Source: Syntrophaceae bacterium UBA6112 (lineage in GTDB: Bacteria > Desulfobacterota > Syntrophia > Syntrophales > UBA5619). Taken from it: 36,567 bases of DNA. Shown piece after piece: positions 8,338-15,863 of this stretch; position 1 is the stretch's first letter; each line of letters starts with the position of its first letter. The stretch spans positions 49,620-86,186 of the forward strand of contig DIWG01000001.1 of assembly GCA_002423465.1 (NCBI GenBank), read 5' to 3'. Below the pieces are notes generated by a model, which did no database searches, was not told where the DNA came from, and was given only the letters and a program-made list of their open reading frames with translations. Position numbers and translations under genes: made by a program.

Positions 8338-9567
8338 ATGATCGGCATCCCCTCGACTTTCAAGATATCGCTCCGCGCGCTCCGGGCCAACAAGATGCGC
8401 TCTGCGCTGACCATGCTCGGAATCATCATCGGCGTGGGCGCCGTGATCACGATGCTGGCCGTCGGGACCGGCGCAAGGGAGAGGATCTCCGCGCAGATGG
8501 CCAGCATCGGCAGCAACCTCCTGATCGTCATGCCGGGAAGCAGCACCTCGGGCGGCATCCGGATGGGGAGCGGCACGCAATCCACTTTGACGCAGGACGA
8601 CGCCGAGGCCATCGCCCGGGAATGCCCGGCCGTTTCCGATGTGGCCCCCACGTTCAACGGTGTGGCCCAGGTGGTTTACGGCAATCAGAACTGGTCGACG
8701 GGGGTCATCGGGACCACCCCCGGCATCCTGCCGGTTCGGGACTGGTCGCTCTCCTCCGGAAGGGTCTTCACGGAGCAGGACGTGCGCAACGCCACCAAGG
8801 TTTGTCTCCTGGGGCAGACCGTCGTAGACAACCTCTTCGGCAACGCGGATCCCGTGGGCCAGATCATCCGGATCAAGAAGATTCCCTTTATGGTGATCGG
8901 CGTCCTGGCGCCGAAGGGTCAGACGGACCGCGGCCAGGATCAGGACGACACGATCTTCGTTCCCCTCACGACGGCGCAGAAAAAGATTTTCGGGACGCCT
9001 TTCGTGGGGATGGTCCGGTCCATTACGGTGAAGGCCAAGAGCGCCGATGACCTGGCGGCGGCGGAAGAGCAGATCAACGAACTGCTCAGCCAGCGCCACC
9101 GGATCGGTCCCCGTCAGGAGAAGGATTTCACGGTGCGGAACCTGACCCAGATGATGGAGGCCCGAGAACAGGCCACGCAGGTCATGGGTCTCCTTTTGGC
9201 GGCGATCGCATCCGTCTCCCTGCTGGTGGGGGGAATCGGCATCATGAACATCATGCTCGTCTCCGTGACGGAACGGACCCGGGAGATCGGCATTCGCATG
9301 TCCGTGGGGGCGAAGACTTGGGACATCCGCCTGCAGTTCATCATCGAGGCGCTGACGCTCTCCCTCATCGGCGGCGTGATCGGCATCATCCTCGGCATTT
9401 CGGGGTCGAAGATCCTCTCGGCCCTGGTCGGCTGGGCAACCGTCGTTTCCCCGCTGTCCGTCCTCATGTCCTTCAGCTTTTCCGGTCTCGTCGGGCTTTT
9501 CTTCGGCTTCTATCCCGCCTACAAGGCGTCCCTGCTCAACCCCATCGACGCCCTGCACTACGAGTGA
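8338..9567 (+). CDS. ABC transporter permease, MacB/FtsX type
   Basis: A 409-residue inner-membrane protein: one TM near the N-terminus (MLGIIIGVGAVITMLAVG), a large periplasmic MacB_PCD-type domain (about 55-265), then three TMs of an FtsX domain (about 285-405). Conserved GGIGIMNIMLVSVTERTREIG and the C-terminal PAYKASLLNPIDALHYE are visible. The ATG at 8338 is preferred over an upstream in-frame GTG (8302) because GGAGG at 8328-8332 sits five bases before it and the protein then starts at the usual cytosolic helix. It forms a dimer with the ATPase and couples to the MacA-like adaptor and TolC. Candidate cargoes are antibiotics, peptides or glycolipids; the sequence does not decide. Confidence 0.9.
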   Translation: MIGIPSTFKISLRALRANKMRSALTMLGIIIGVGAVITMLAVGTGARERISAQMASIGSNLLIVMPGSSTSGGIRMGSGTQSTLTQDDAEAIARECPAVSDVAPTFNGVAQVVYGNQNWSTGVIGTTPGILPVRDWSLSSGRVFTEQDVRNATKVCLLGQTVVDNLFGNADPVGQIIRIKKIPFMVIGVLAPKGQTDRGQDQDDTIFVPLTTAQKKIFGTPFVGMVRSITVKAKSADDLAAAEEQINELLSQRHRIGPRQEKDFTVRNLTQMMEAREQATQVMGLLLAAIASVSLLVGGIGIMNIMLVSVTERTREIGIRMSVGAKTWDIRLQFIIEALTLSLIGGVIGIILGISGSKILSALVGWATVVSPLSVLMSFSFSGLVGLFFGFYPAYKASLLNPIDALHYE

Positions 9568-9642
9568 CCCTCCCCCCGGCGCCATGCCTGCGGGGAGCGG
9601 TCCTCCCTGCTCCGCATCCCATATCTTGTGGCCAAAATTCAA

Positions 9643-9671
9643 TTGACAGACAAGATCATCTTTCATACACT
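9643..9671 (+). promoter_or_regulatory. Sigma70-type promoter for the PstS-like/GGDEF-EAL pair
   Basis: TTGACA (9643-9648), a 17-bp spacer, then TACACT (9666-9671). It lies about 90 bp before the ATG at 9759, in the gap after the MacB-like gene. The -35 is perfect and the -10 matches four of six positions. Confidence 0.55.
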
Positions 9672-9758
9672 TCAAAGGTCGGAAAGCAATGCACTATCAG
9701 TCTGATAAGGCCTGCAAGACAAGCAGGGGTTGGCGCCGGATAGGAAAGGAGCACCTCA

Positions 9759-10589
9759 ATGCGAAAACAGACGGTTTTATATCACGGTTGCTTGCTTGCA
9801 TTCGCAATCGCAAGCACGGCAATGATTATTGCCGGCGCTGCAGCAGCGGAAGGGATCAAGATCGGGGGCACCGGAAATGCGCTGGGCACCATGCGGCTGC
9901 TCGGAGATGCATTCGGCAAGCAGAACCCCGATATGAAAGTAACGGTGCTGCCGAGCATGGGCACCAGCGGCGCTGTCAAGGCAGTCCCCAAAGACGCTCT
10001 CGACATCGGGTTGAGCTCGCGGCCGCTGACGGAGGCGGAGCGCAAGCTCGGCGCGATTGCGGTCGAGTATGCACGTACGCCGCTGGTGTTCGCCGTTTCA
10101 ACCAAAATCAAAGTCGGGGCGCTCACCTTGGACCAGATAGCAGACATCTACAGCGGCAAGATGGCGAACTGGCCGGACGGCAGCCAGATTCGCCCGGTTT
10201 TGCGCCAGGTTGGAGATGACAATACACGGCAGATCAGGCTCATGTCCCCGGCAATCGACAAGGCATTGTCCGCAGCGGATCAACGCCCGGGCATACCCTT
10301 CGCGACGACCGACCAGGAAGCCGCCGACAAGACGGAGAGCATACCGGGCGCGCTGGGCGTCACGACGCTGAGCCTGATCAACTCGGAAAACCGTCCATTG
10401 CGGGCATTGACGCTCAATGGCGTCGAACCGACGGTCAGCAACGCCGCCTCCGGCAAATACCCTCATGTCAAGCGGTTTTTCCTCATTACCCGGTCCGACC
10501 CATCAGCGGCGGTGAAACGCTTCATCACTTTCATGCAGTCTCCCGCCGGGCGCGCAATCCTGATCCGTGCCGGGAACTGGATACCCTGA
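9759..10589 (+). CDS. PstS-like periplasmic substrate-binding protein
   Basis: A 276-residue PBP-like (PF12849-type) protein with a signal peptide (hydrophobic about 12-28, ending AGAAAAEG). It carries the phosphate-binder style pattern GTGNALGTMRLLGDAF, SMGTSGAVKAV and IGLSSRPLTEAE, with a late GALGVTTLSLI. Unlike a transport operon, no pstC/A/B genes follow. Instead a membrane GGDEF-EAL gene begins 12 bp downstream, so the protein may act as a periplasmic sensor for that partner. AAAGGAG eight bases upstream supports the ATG. Codon choice (frequent GCG, TTG, CGC and AAG mixed with AT-richer codons) differs by eye from the neighbouring operons. The ligand could be phosphate or another oxyanion; this is unproven. 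Confidence 0.8.
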   Translation: MRKQTVLYHGCLLAFAIASTAMIIAGAAAAEGIKIGGTGNALGTMRLLGDAFGKQNPDMKVTVLPSMGTSGAVKAVPKDALDIGLSSRPLTEAERKLGAIAVEYARTPLVFAVSTKIKVGALTLDQIADIYSGKMANWPDGSQIRPVLRQVGDDNTRQIRLMSPAIDKALSAADQRPGIPFATTDQEAADKTESIPGALGVTTLSLINSENRPLRALTLNGVEPTVSNAASGKYPHVKRFFLITRSDPSAAVKRFITFMQSPAGRAILIRAGNWIP

Positions 10590-10601
10590 TCGGCGGTCAA
10601 G

Positions 10602-12815
10602 ATGATCTCCACCGACAAGAAATTAACGTCCATTGTCAGTCGGGTGGCGCTGCTGGTCGCGCTGGCGGTAACGCTCGCCCTGCCTTTCGGCTACTGGATC
10701 ATCGCGTACAGCGACTTCAGCAACCAGCTCGAATTCAAGGCCAGGGTTAAAGCGACAGCGTTAGGCGGGCTGATTGTCAACAACCCCGAGATGTGGATCT
10801 ACGCCGAAAACCGTCTGCAGGGGCTGCTCGCGCGCGAGCCGGTCCCGCCCGATACTGAGGCGGTGCAGGTCTACGACAAGCGCGGCAATCTCCTGGCGCA
10901 AGCGGGCAAGATGCCGGCGTCCCCGGTGTTGCGGCGTTCGTATTTGCTGTACGATGCCATGCGCGTCGTCGGCCGGGTCGAAGTCAGCGATTCGTTGCGC
11001 GGGATCATGTACGGCACCGCCATTGCGGCCGCGCTCGGGACTTTGCTTGGGGGTTTGGTGTTCATCGCGCTGTGGATGTTTCCGCTGCGCGCGCTTAGGC
11101 GGGTTATGGACGCTTTGTTCGAGCAAAAGCAGCGCGCCGAGGTCACGCTGCGGTCGATCGGCGATGCCGTGATCACGACGGACGCCGCCACCCGCGTCGA
11201 ATTTCTGAACCCGGTAGCGGAACGGCTCTCCGGTTGGACTCTCAGCGAGGCCAAAGACCGGCCTATCGCAGAAATCCTGCATTTGATCGAGGCAACGACC
11301 GGGGATCCGGTTGCGACCCCTTTGCGCCAGGCGCTCGCCGAAAACCGTATCATCTCATTTGGACGAGATATAGATCTGGTCAGGCGGGACGGCAGCAAGA
11401 TCGGAATCGACGATAGTGCAGCCCCGATCCACGATTCGGGCGGCGGGATCACCGGAGGCGTCTTGATATTCCGCGATGTAAGCGTAGCGCGGGACTTTAT
11501 ACGCCGGCGTTCCTGGGAAGCAGCGCACGATGTGTTGACGGGTTTGGTCAATCGCCGTGAATTCGAAGGTCTGCTCGCGGTCTCGGTGGCCAGCGCCCGG
11601 GATGTGGGCAAGCACCACGTTGTCTGCTACATGGACCTGGACCAGTTCAAGGTGGTCAACGACACCTGCGGCCATGCCGTTGGCGACGATTTGCTCAAGA
11701 AAATCGCAGCACTGCTGCAATCGCGCATCCGGGAATCCGACACGCTGGCGAGGTTGGGCGGCGACGAATTCGGATTGCTGCTCCCCGGTTGTTCGCTGGA
11801 GCGCGCGCGGCTTATTTCCGCCGACTTGCTCGCCGCATTCGGAGATTTTCGTTTCAACTGGGACACCAAGGTTTTCACGATCGGCATGAGCATCGGGATT
11901 GTCAGCGTTACGGGTGACAACAGCGGGACCGAGATACTGAGCATGGCGGACACAGCATGTTACTGGGCCAAGGAGCAGGGCCGAAACCGGGTTTGTGTCT
12001 ACCACGCGGGAGACAGCGACATGGCTACCCGCCGCCGCGAAATGGGCTGGATCGCGCGGATAAACCTGGCGCTGGCAGAGAACCGGTTCACGTTATATCA
12101 TCAGACTTATCTGCCGCTGAACACCGTGGCCGGATCCCGCAAACACATCGAGGTCCTGCTCAGAATGATCGACGAGGAGGGCAATCTGGTTCTACCCGGC
12201 AGCTTTCTACCGGCGGCCGAGCGCTACAACCTGATGCCCGCTATCGACCGCTGGGTAATCAGAACGGTATTTGCCCGATATCACGCCCTGGTTGCGGAGC
12301 GGGGAGGCGGTCCGCTGACCTGTGCCATCAATTTGTCCGGCACATCGCTCAACAAGGAAGACTTTCTCGATTTCATTCGACAACAGGCCCTTGAGCATGC
12401 ATTGCCACTGCATTCGATTTGTTTCGAAATCACCGAAACCGCGGCCATCAACAACCTGCGCAAGGCCGCCGAGTTCATCCTGGAATGCAAGTCCCTGGGG
12501 TTTTTGTTTGCGCTTGACGATTTCGGTACGGGCACGAGCTCGTTTGGCTATCTAAAGGGTTTGCCGGTCGATTTTCTCAAGATCGACGGGGGGTTCGTCA
12601 AGAACTTGGAACGCGATGCGATCGACAAGGCCATGACGGAAACCATGAATCGCATCGGGCACATCATGGGCATCAAAACCATTGCCGAATTTGCCGAGAA
12701 CGACGCGATCATCCAGGAGCTCAGAATCATGGGGGTAGACTACGCTCAAGGTTACGGTGTTTGCTTGCCCACCCCATTGTTCGGTCCGGCGCCCCAATCC
12801 GATCCGGCGTCATAA
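10602..12815 (+). CDS. Membrane PAS-GGDEF-EAL cyclic-di-GMP enzyme
   Basis: A 737-residue protein. TM1 is at about 13-35, a periplasmic segment at about 36-132, and TM2 at about 135-160. A PAS domain follows (about 178-295: SIGDAVITTDAATRVEFLNP), then GGDEF (about 305-468) with the canonical RLGGDEFGLL at 386-390 and an inhibitory-site RESD exactly five residues before it. The C-terminal EAL domain (about 480-730) has EVL in place of EAL but keeps the acidic residue. It also has FEITETAAINN, DDFGTGTSSFGYL, FLKIDGGFVKN and AEFAEN, so phosphodiesterase activity is plausible. It may make and degrade c-di-GMP under control of the periplasmic domain and the PstS-like partner. Its ribosome site is weak, consistent with coupling over the 12-bp gap. 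Confidence 0.92.
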   Translation: MISTDKKLTSIVSRVALLVALAVTLALPFGYWIIAYSDFSNQLEFKARVKATALGGLIVNNPEMWIYAENRLQGLLAREPVPPDTEAVQVYDKRGNLLAQAGKMPASPVLRRSYLLYDAMRVVGRVEVSDSLRGIMYGTAIAAALGTLLGGLVFIALWMFPLRALRRVMDALFEQKQRAEVTLRSIGDAVITTDAATRVEFLNPVAERLSGWTLSEAKDRPIAEILHLIEATTGDPVATPLRQALAENRIISFGRDIDLVRRDGSKIGIDDSAAPIHDSGGGITGGVLIFRDVSVARDFIRRRSWEAAHDVLTGLVNRREFEGLLAVSVASARDVGKHHVVCYMDLDQFKVVNDTCGHAVGDDLLKKIAALLQSRIRESDTLARLGGDEFGLLLPGCSLERARLISADLLAAFGDFRFNWDTKVFTIGMSIGIVSVTGDNSGTEILSMADTACYWAKEQGRNRVCVYHAGDSDMATRRREMGWIARINLALAENRFTLYHQTYLPLNTVAGSRKHIEVLLRMIDEEGNLVLPGSFLPAAERYNLMPAIDRWVIRTVFARYHALVAERGGGPLTCAINLSGTSLNKEDFLDFIRQQALEHALPLHSICFEITETAAINNLRKAAEFILECKSLGFLFALDDFGTGTSSFGYLKGLPVDFLKIDGGFVKNLERDAIDKAMTETMNRIGHIMGIKTIAEFAENDAIIQELRIMGVDYAQGYGVCLPTPLFGPAPQSDPAS

Positions 12816-12828
12816 TGTAATCAAAAGA

Positions 12829-12865
12829 GGAAACAGACCGTGGTTTCCGCTTTCAGCGCAAGCGG
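12829..12865. terminator. Overlapping hairpins between convergent genes
   Basis: GGAAAC (12829-12834) pairs with GTTTCC (12843-12848), and CCGCTT (12847-12852) pairs with AAGCGG (12860-12865). The two stems share two bases, so they are mutually exclusive. They lie between the ends of the GGDEF-EAL gene and the convergent C45-like gene. No strong T run follows, so a terminator role is tentative. Confidence 0.3.
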
Positions 12866-12914
12866 GGCACTTGTGACGCATCGCATCAAGGCAGATACCG
12901 GCAGCGTGCTTAAT

Positions 12915-14072
12915 TCACCGGAAATATTCCCCCAGTTCGATCCCGATCCAATCCTGATAGTCGCGCAGTTTGAGCCAAAGCATTTTTTCCGCCGGGACTG
13001 CGACCACCTGATAAGCCGTGCGTTCAGGCCAGGTCGCCCCGCCTTCCACGAAGGGCGTGTCCATGATCGCCATCATTCTTTTTGCTGTGATCTGCCCCTT
13101 ATATTTTTCACCGAGGGCCAACAGTTGCTCGCGTCGCTGAACACTTTTGTCTGCCGCGTCATAGGGCGGCTTCATGTTCCAGGCCGGATCGGCGAAATCG
13201 TTGGTCGCGGCCAAGAAACCGGCGCCGGTGCGTCTGCGTGTGGCCGATGGGGTCATTTCATAAGAATAGGCCTGGTCTTGTGTTGCCACATTCACGATAA
13301 AGGAGAAGTTGGCGAGATTCGTTTTCATGGCGGCATCGAAAGACGGAAACGTATCGAAATCCAGCAGAAAGGTTACCTCCGAGGGATAAAAGACCAGTCG
13401 GTCGGTCGGCGTGTCGGCGCCGCCCGACTTTACGGCTTCATTGTCCCCGTAAAAGATCCCGGCCGCGTTCATGCCCGTGAAAGAGGTGATCTCGCCTGCA
13501 TAGGCGAGCACGGCCGTGGGAACGCCGTCAGTTGGCTTATAGATGACGACGTTGAGATAAGGTGCAAATTCCTCTTTGAAAAAGGCGGTCGAATCGTAAT
13601 TTCTCCCCATGACCAGCGGCCCGTTGCCGGTATAGGCGCCCCAGGCGGCGATGGCCGAGCAATGCCCTGCCTTCGCGCCTTCGGCGTGCAAAAAGGTCAG
13701 GCCGAGGATGGATTCGAGAATGATCAGCTTATCCAGCGCAACCCCGGAAGTCTCACTCATGCCGTAAAGGATATCTTTCAGGCGTTTCGGGTATAAGGCA
13801 AAGGCGCCCGCGGAAAATTGCTTCATCAATTCAAGGGGGATCTTCTGCTTGCGGATAAACCGCTCTTCAATGGCGATCTGATAGAACTGCCTGATCTTTT
13901 TCTGGATCAGGCCGCCATACTGTCGCCCCATCTCTTTGTAAGTTCCCTCCAGCACGAGAATATCGATCTTGCCGGAGCGGTAGAGTTTTCCACCTTCGAA
14001 TGCCTTGAGCGGAGCGGCCAGGGCCGATGGGGCCGCCAGCAGACAAATCAGCAGCAGGGCGATTTTCTTCAT
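12915..14072 (-). CDS. Secreted C45-like Ntn-hydrolase / acyltransferase-family protein
   Basis: A 385-residue protein with a signal peptide (MKKIALLLICLLAAPSALAA). The central GHCSAIAAWGAYTGNGPLVMGRNYD region resembles peptidase C45 / acyl-CoA:6-aminopenicillanate acyltransferase and related Ntn-hydrolases. Cys138 would become the N-terminal nucleophile after self-cleavage, and GRNYD is the usual following motif. The segment before it (GTYKEMGRQYG) is the typical C45 propeptide. Substrate choices include N-acyl amides or lipid amides. The ATG at 14072 is preferred over the upstream in-frame codon because GAGG lies five bases before it and the signal peptide begins there. Its ATGA overlaps the stop of a truncated upstream reading frame, showing that it once followed another gene. 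Confidence 0.72.
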   Translation of the reverse strand: MKKIALLLICLLAAPSALAAPLKAFEGGKLYRSGKIDILVLEGTYKEMGRQYGGLIQKKIRQFYQIAIEERFIRKQKIPLELMKQFSAGAFALYPKRLKDILYGMSETSGVALDKLIILESILGLTFLHAEGAKAGHCSAIAAWGAYTGNGPLVMGRNYDSTAFFKEEFAPYLNVVIYKPTDGVPTAVLAYAGEITSFTGMNAAGIFYGDNEAVKSGGADTPTDRLVFYPSEVTFLLDFDTFPSFDAAMKTNLANFSFIVNVATQDQAYSYEMTPSATRRRTGAGFLAATNDFADPAWNMKPPYDAADKSVQRREQLLALGEKYKGQITAKRMMAIMDTPFVEGGATWPERTAYQVVAVPAEKMLWLKLRDYQDWIGIELGEYFR

Positions 14073-14158
14073 TTCAACCTCGCATGAACCCAATAAAGCC
14101 CGATCAACGACAGGGGCAGGACAAGGTCACTCAAGACAATGTTCGGCCCGATGTTATG
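14069..14158 (-). pseudogene. C-terminal remnant of a lost membrane-protein gene
   Basis: On the minus strand, in the frame ending TGA at 14071-14069, 29 codons read HNIGPNIVLSDLVLPLSL then IGLYWVHARLK. This is a plausible last transmembrane helix with a basic tail. The stop overlaps the start of the C45-like gene as ATGA, which is normal for co-translated neighbours. Upstream, the frame runs into AT-rich DNA and a stop without any start codon, exactly where the VOC gene ends (14154). The simplest reading is a gene cut by insertion or replacement. The family of the lost gene is not recognisable. Confidence 0.5.
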
Positions 14159-14594
14159 CGTTTTTTTTGAATTTTAATTCGCCATTTTCTGAAAACTCAA
14201 ACATTGGCCCCCAAGCTACTTCCCAGTAGTAACCATCAAGATCAGCGAAGTATCCACTGAATCCACCCCATAATGTTTCTTGTGGTTCTTTCACGACACG
14301 GGCACCAGCCGACTCGGCACCTCTTATTATGTTAACAACATCGTCTTTACTGTGAGCATTGTGGGCAAGCGTCACTCCACTAAATCCGCTACGAATAACC
14401 GGGATCTCAGTGGAGATGTCCCCTGCAAGTTTCTCAAGCGGATAAAGAGAAATCCAAGTTCCTGGAAGTTCAATAAATGTGACGCCATCATAGGAAGTGT
14501 TAGGCGGTGTACCAAGCACGGCTTTATAGAATTTCGTTGCCTTGTTTAAATCAGATACACCAAGTGTTATCAAAGTAACTCTTGAAATCTTCAT
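14154..14594 (-). CDS. VOC-family (glyoxalase/dioxygenase fold) protein
   Basis: A 146-residue single-domain VOC protein. It has the beta-alpha-beta-beta-beta entry ISRVTLITLGVSDLNKATKFYK, a central VTLAHNAHSKDDV, and the closing GYFADLDGYYWEVAWGP with a candidate metal-ligand Glu. Relatives include fosfomycin/bleomycin resistance and lyase/isomerase enzymes, so the reaction cannot be named. GGAG sits five bases before the ATG. The gene is noticeably AT-rich against its surroundings, and its TAA lies in a GCATAACA motif also seen after the next gene upstream. An 8-bp direct repeat, TGTTATGC (14152-14159 and 14633-14640), brackets it. Confidence 0.85.
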   Translation of the reverse strand: MKISRVTLITLGVSDLNKATKFYKAVLGTPPNTSYDGVTFIELPGTWISLYPLEKLAGDISTEIPVIRSGFSGVTLAHNAHSKDDVVNIIRGAESAGARVVKEPQETLWGGFSGYFADLDGYYWEVAWGPMFEFSENGELKFKKNA

Positions 14595-14647
14595 ACTGAC
14601 TCCATTTTTTCTTTTTCTGTCGTCTCATTGGTTGTTATGCCCGGATG

Positions 14648-15136
14648 TCACTTCTCTGGCATTGCAGACGAGTGATGACTGACAATGAGCCATTGCTTGC
14701 CATACCTGCGATAAGTAAAACTGTACCGAGCCCGGACTTGGTCTCCCGTCTTGGCGAAGTAGAAGGTGTAAAGTCCGGTATCTACGGCCATGTCGGATCC
14801 AATCTGTATCTGCCGCATGTTGATTTCCCCTGATGGTTGGGTTTCAAGGAAGTGTCGAAAATAGTCCACTTTCTCCTCCGGAGTGAGCCGAGGCTTGTTT
14901 GAGAATGTGGGCAAAAGAATCGACTGCTCGGCGTAGTTGGCTACGACTTTCTGTGGATCACCTGATTGCAGCGATTGGTTCCACCTGTCGAACAATGAAG
15001 CAATTTCTTGTTCGGTCGGTTCGATGCGGCTTTCCGTGGCGGCTGCCGAGAATTGATTGTTGTTGGATGTTGTTGTGGCGCATCCGGCGATGGATAAGGC
15101 AACGATGACAAGCAGCGCTGAACTCAGGATCTTCAT
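14648..15136 (-). CDS. SnoaL/DUF4440-like lipoprotein (SgcJ/EcaC type)
   Basis: A 162-residue protein. MKILSSALLVIVALSIAGCA is a lipoprotein signal with lipobox IAGC (Cys19). The mature part is a cone-shaped NTF2-like domain of the SgcJ/EcaC (TIGR02246-like) type: EIASLFDRWNQSLQSGDPQKV, NYAEQSILLPTFSNKPRLTP, then VDTGLYTF and RYSFTYRRYGKQWLIVSHHSS. Such domains bind small hydrophobic ligands or act as assembly modules; the function here is unknown. The ATG at 15136 is chosen over an upstream in-frame one because the signal peptide begins there and AGGAG precedes it by nine bases. It lies in the AT-richer island between the VOC and MazF genes. Confidence 0.75.
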   Translation of the reverse strand: MKILSSALLVIVALSIAGCATTTSNNNQFSAAATESRIEPTEQEIASLFDRWNQSLQSGDPQKVVANYAEQSILLPTFSNKPRLTPEEKVDYFRHFLETQPSGEINMRQIQIGSDMAVDTGLYTFYFAKTGDQVRARYSFTYRRYGKQWLIVSHHSSAMPEK

Positions 15137-15185
15137 GGTTTGTTTCTCCTTTGCTATGCTGACAGTGTCGTTATGAGGCATAATG

Positions 15186-15226
15186 AAAAAATCAGCCGGA
15201 GATCAGCGATCGACCGGATTGATTTT
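15186..15226 (-). terminator. Rho-independent terminator of the toxin-antitoxin operon
   Basis: Read on the minus strand just after the mazF-like stop: AAAATCA-at-CCGG, a 14-nt loop, CCGG-c-TGATTTTTT. The stem has eleven pairs with one small bulge and is followed by a T run. Confidence 0.6.
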
Positions 15227-15227
15227 G

Positions 15228-15563
15228 TTAAGCAATTATTTCATTCAGCCCTTCAATGGCCTGATACAACTTTTCCGGAGATGCTTTACCAATGACTTTT
15301 CCTATTCTTTCTACAGACAGGGTTCGAATTTGACTAATTTTAAGCCATGATTTCTTGGGCAAATTTGGAGATTGCAGTTCAATGGTTAATGGGAATCCAG
15401 CTTTTTGTGGTTGGCTTGTGATAGCCACGGCTATAACGGTACCTGAGCGTTCGTTAAAAATGTCGTGGCTCAGAATGAGCACAGGGCGCAAGCCTGCCTG
15501 TTCATGACCTCGCACAGGATTCAAATCCGCCCACCGAATTTCACCTCTTAATATTCTGGCCAT
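15228..15563 (-). CDS. mazF: MazF/PemK-family mRNA interferase toxin
   Basis: A 111-residue toxin. RGEIRWADLNPVRGHEQAG and RPVLILSHDIFNERSGTVI are the MazF signatures (G-x-x-x-x-x-L-x-P-x-x-G-x-E-x-x-x-x-RP). The middle has SWLKISQIRTLSVERIG, matching the conserved K-x-x-Q-x-R-T segment that holds the catalytic Arg and Thr. MazF enzymes cut mRNA at short sequences and dimerise with the cognate antitoxin. The ATG overlaps the antitoxin gene by 16 bp, so expression is coupled. The cleavage site cannot be read from sequence. Confidence 0.9.
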   Translation of the reverse strand: MARILRGEIRWADLNPVRGHEQAGLRPVLILSHDIFNERSGTVIAVAITSQPQKAGFPLTIELQSPNLPKKSWLKISQIRTLSVERIGKVIGKASPEKLYQAIEGLNEIIA

Positions 15564-15790
15564 TGGCTCACATCCTCAGCTAATCCTTCTTCCGCCATAG
15601 CCTTTTCAAATTTCGGATCGAGTTTTGCGCATTCAATAGATAGCCGACTGTGCCTCATTCTGGCGAGTTTTTCGCGCACAGCATCACAGATTGCCTGGCT
15701 GCGATTTTGAAAATAATTCTCCTCGACCAATCTATCCAATTCACCTAAAAATTCGGCATCCATTGTAATTGCTATTTTTGCTTTTCCCAT
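15548..15790 (-). CDS. mazE: Ribbon-helix-helix antitoxin of the MazF-type toxin
   Basis: An 80-residue protein. Residues 3-45 (KAKIAITMDAEFLGELDRLV, then NRSQAICDAVREKL) form a CopG/MetJ-type ribbon-helix-helix DNA-binding domain. The acidic C-terminus (about 55-80) is the likely toxin-neutralising tail. The ATG at 15790 is chosen because AAGGAGG lies six bases upstream; the longer reading begins with TTG. The operator overlapping its promoter fits autorepression. The fold is RHH rather than the AbrB-type of E. coli MazE, as in many chromosomal MazEF pairs. Confidence 0.85.
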   Translation of the reverse strand: MGKAKIAITMDAEFLGELDRLVEENYFQNRSQAICDAVREKLARMRHSRLSIECAKLDPKFEKAMAEEGLAEDVSQWPEY

Positions 15791-15806
15791 AATCAACCTC
15801 CTTCAG

Positions 15807-15829
15807 TGGTATTCCATTATATCATACCA
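15807..15829 (-). promoter_or_regulatory. Extended -10 promoter inside an operator palindrome, mazEF
   Basis: On the minus strand TG-a-TATAAT is an extended -10 (TATAAT at 15816-15821). It is centred in the inverted repeat TGGTAT (15824-15829 on the minus strand) / ATACCA with an 11-bp spacer. The -35 is poor, as expected for an extended -10. The arrangement suits repression by the ribbon-helix-helix antitoxin. Confidence 0.55.
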
Positions 15830-15863
15830 ATGAAAAGAGAAGTAAATATAATTTTGTATATTT

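Noticed and set aside
6253..9675. A 1140-codon open frame on the minus strand
   Set aside because: It lies opposite the tolC-macA-macB genes, is Arg/Gly/His/Asp-rich with no domain, and arises from codon bias of high-GC genes.
15137..15233. Full attC recombination site after the mazF-like gene
   Set aside because: It has a GCTTAAC box and a hairpin but no GTTRRRY partner; the hairpin plus T run reads better as a terminator.
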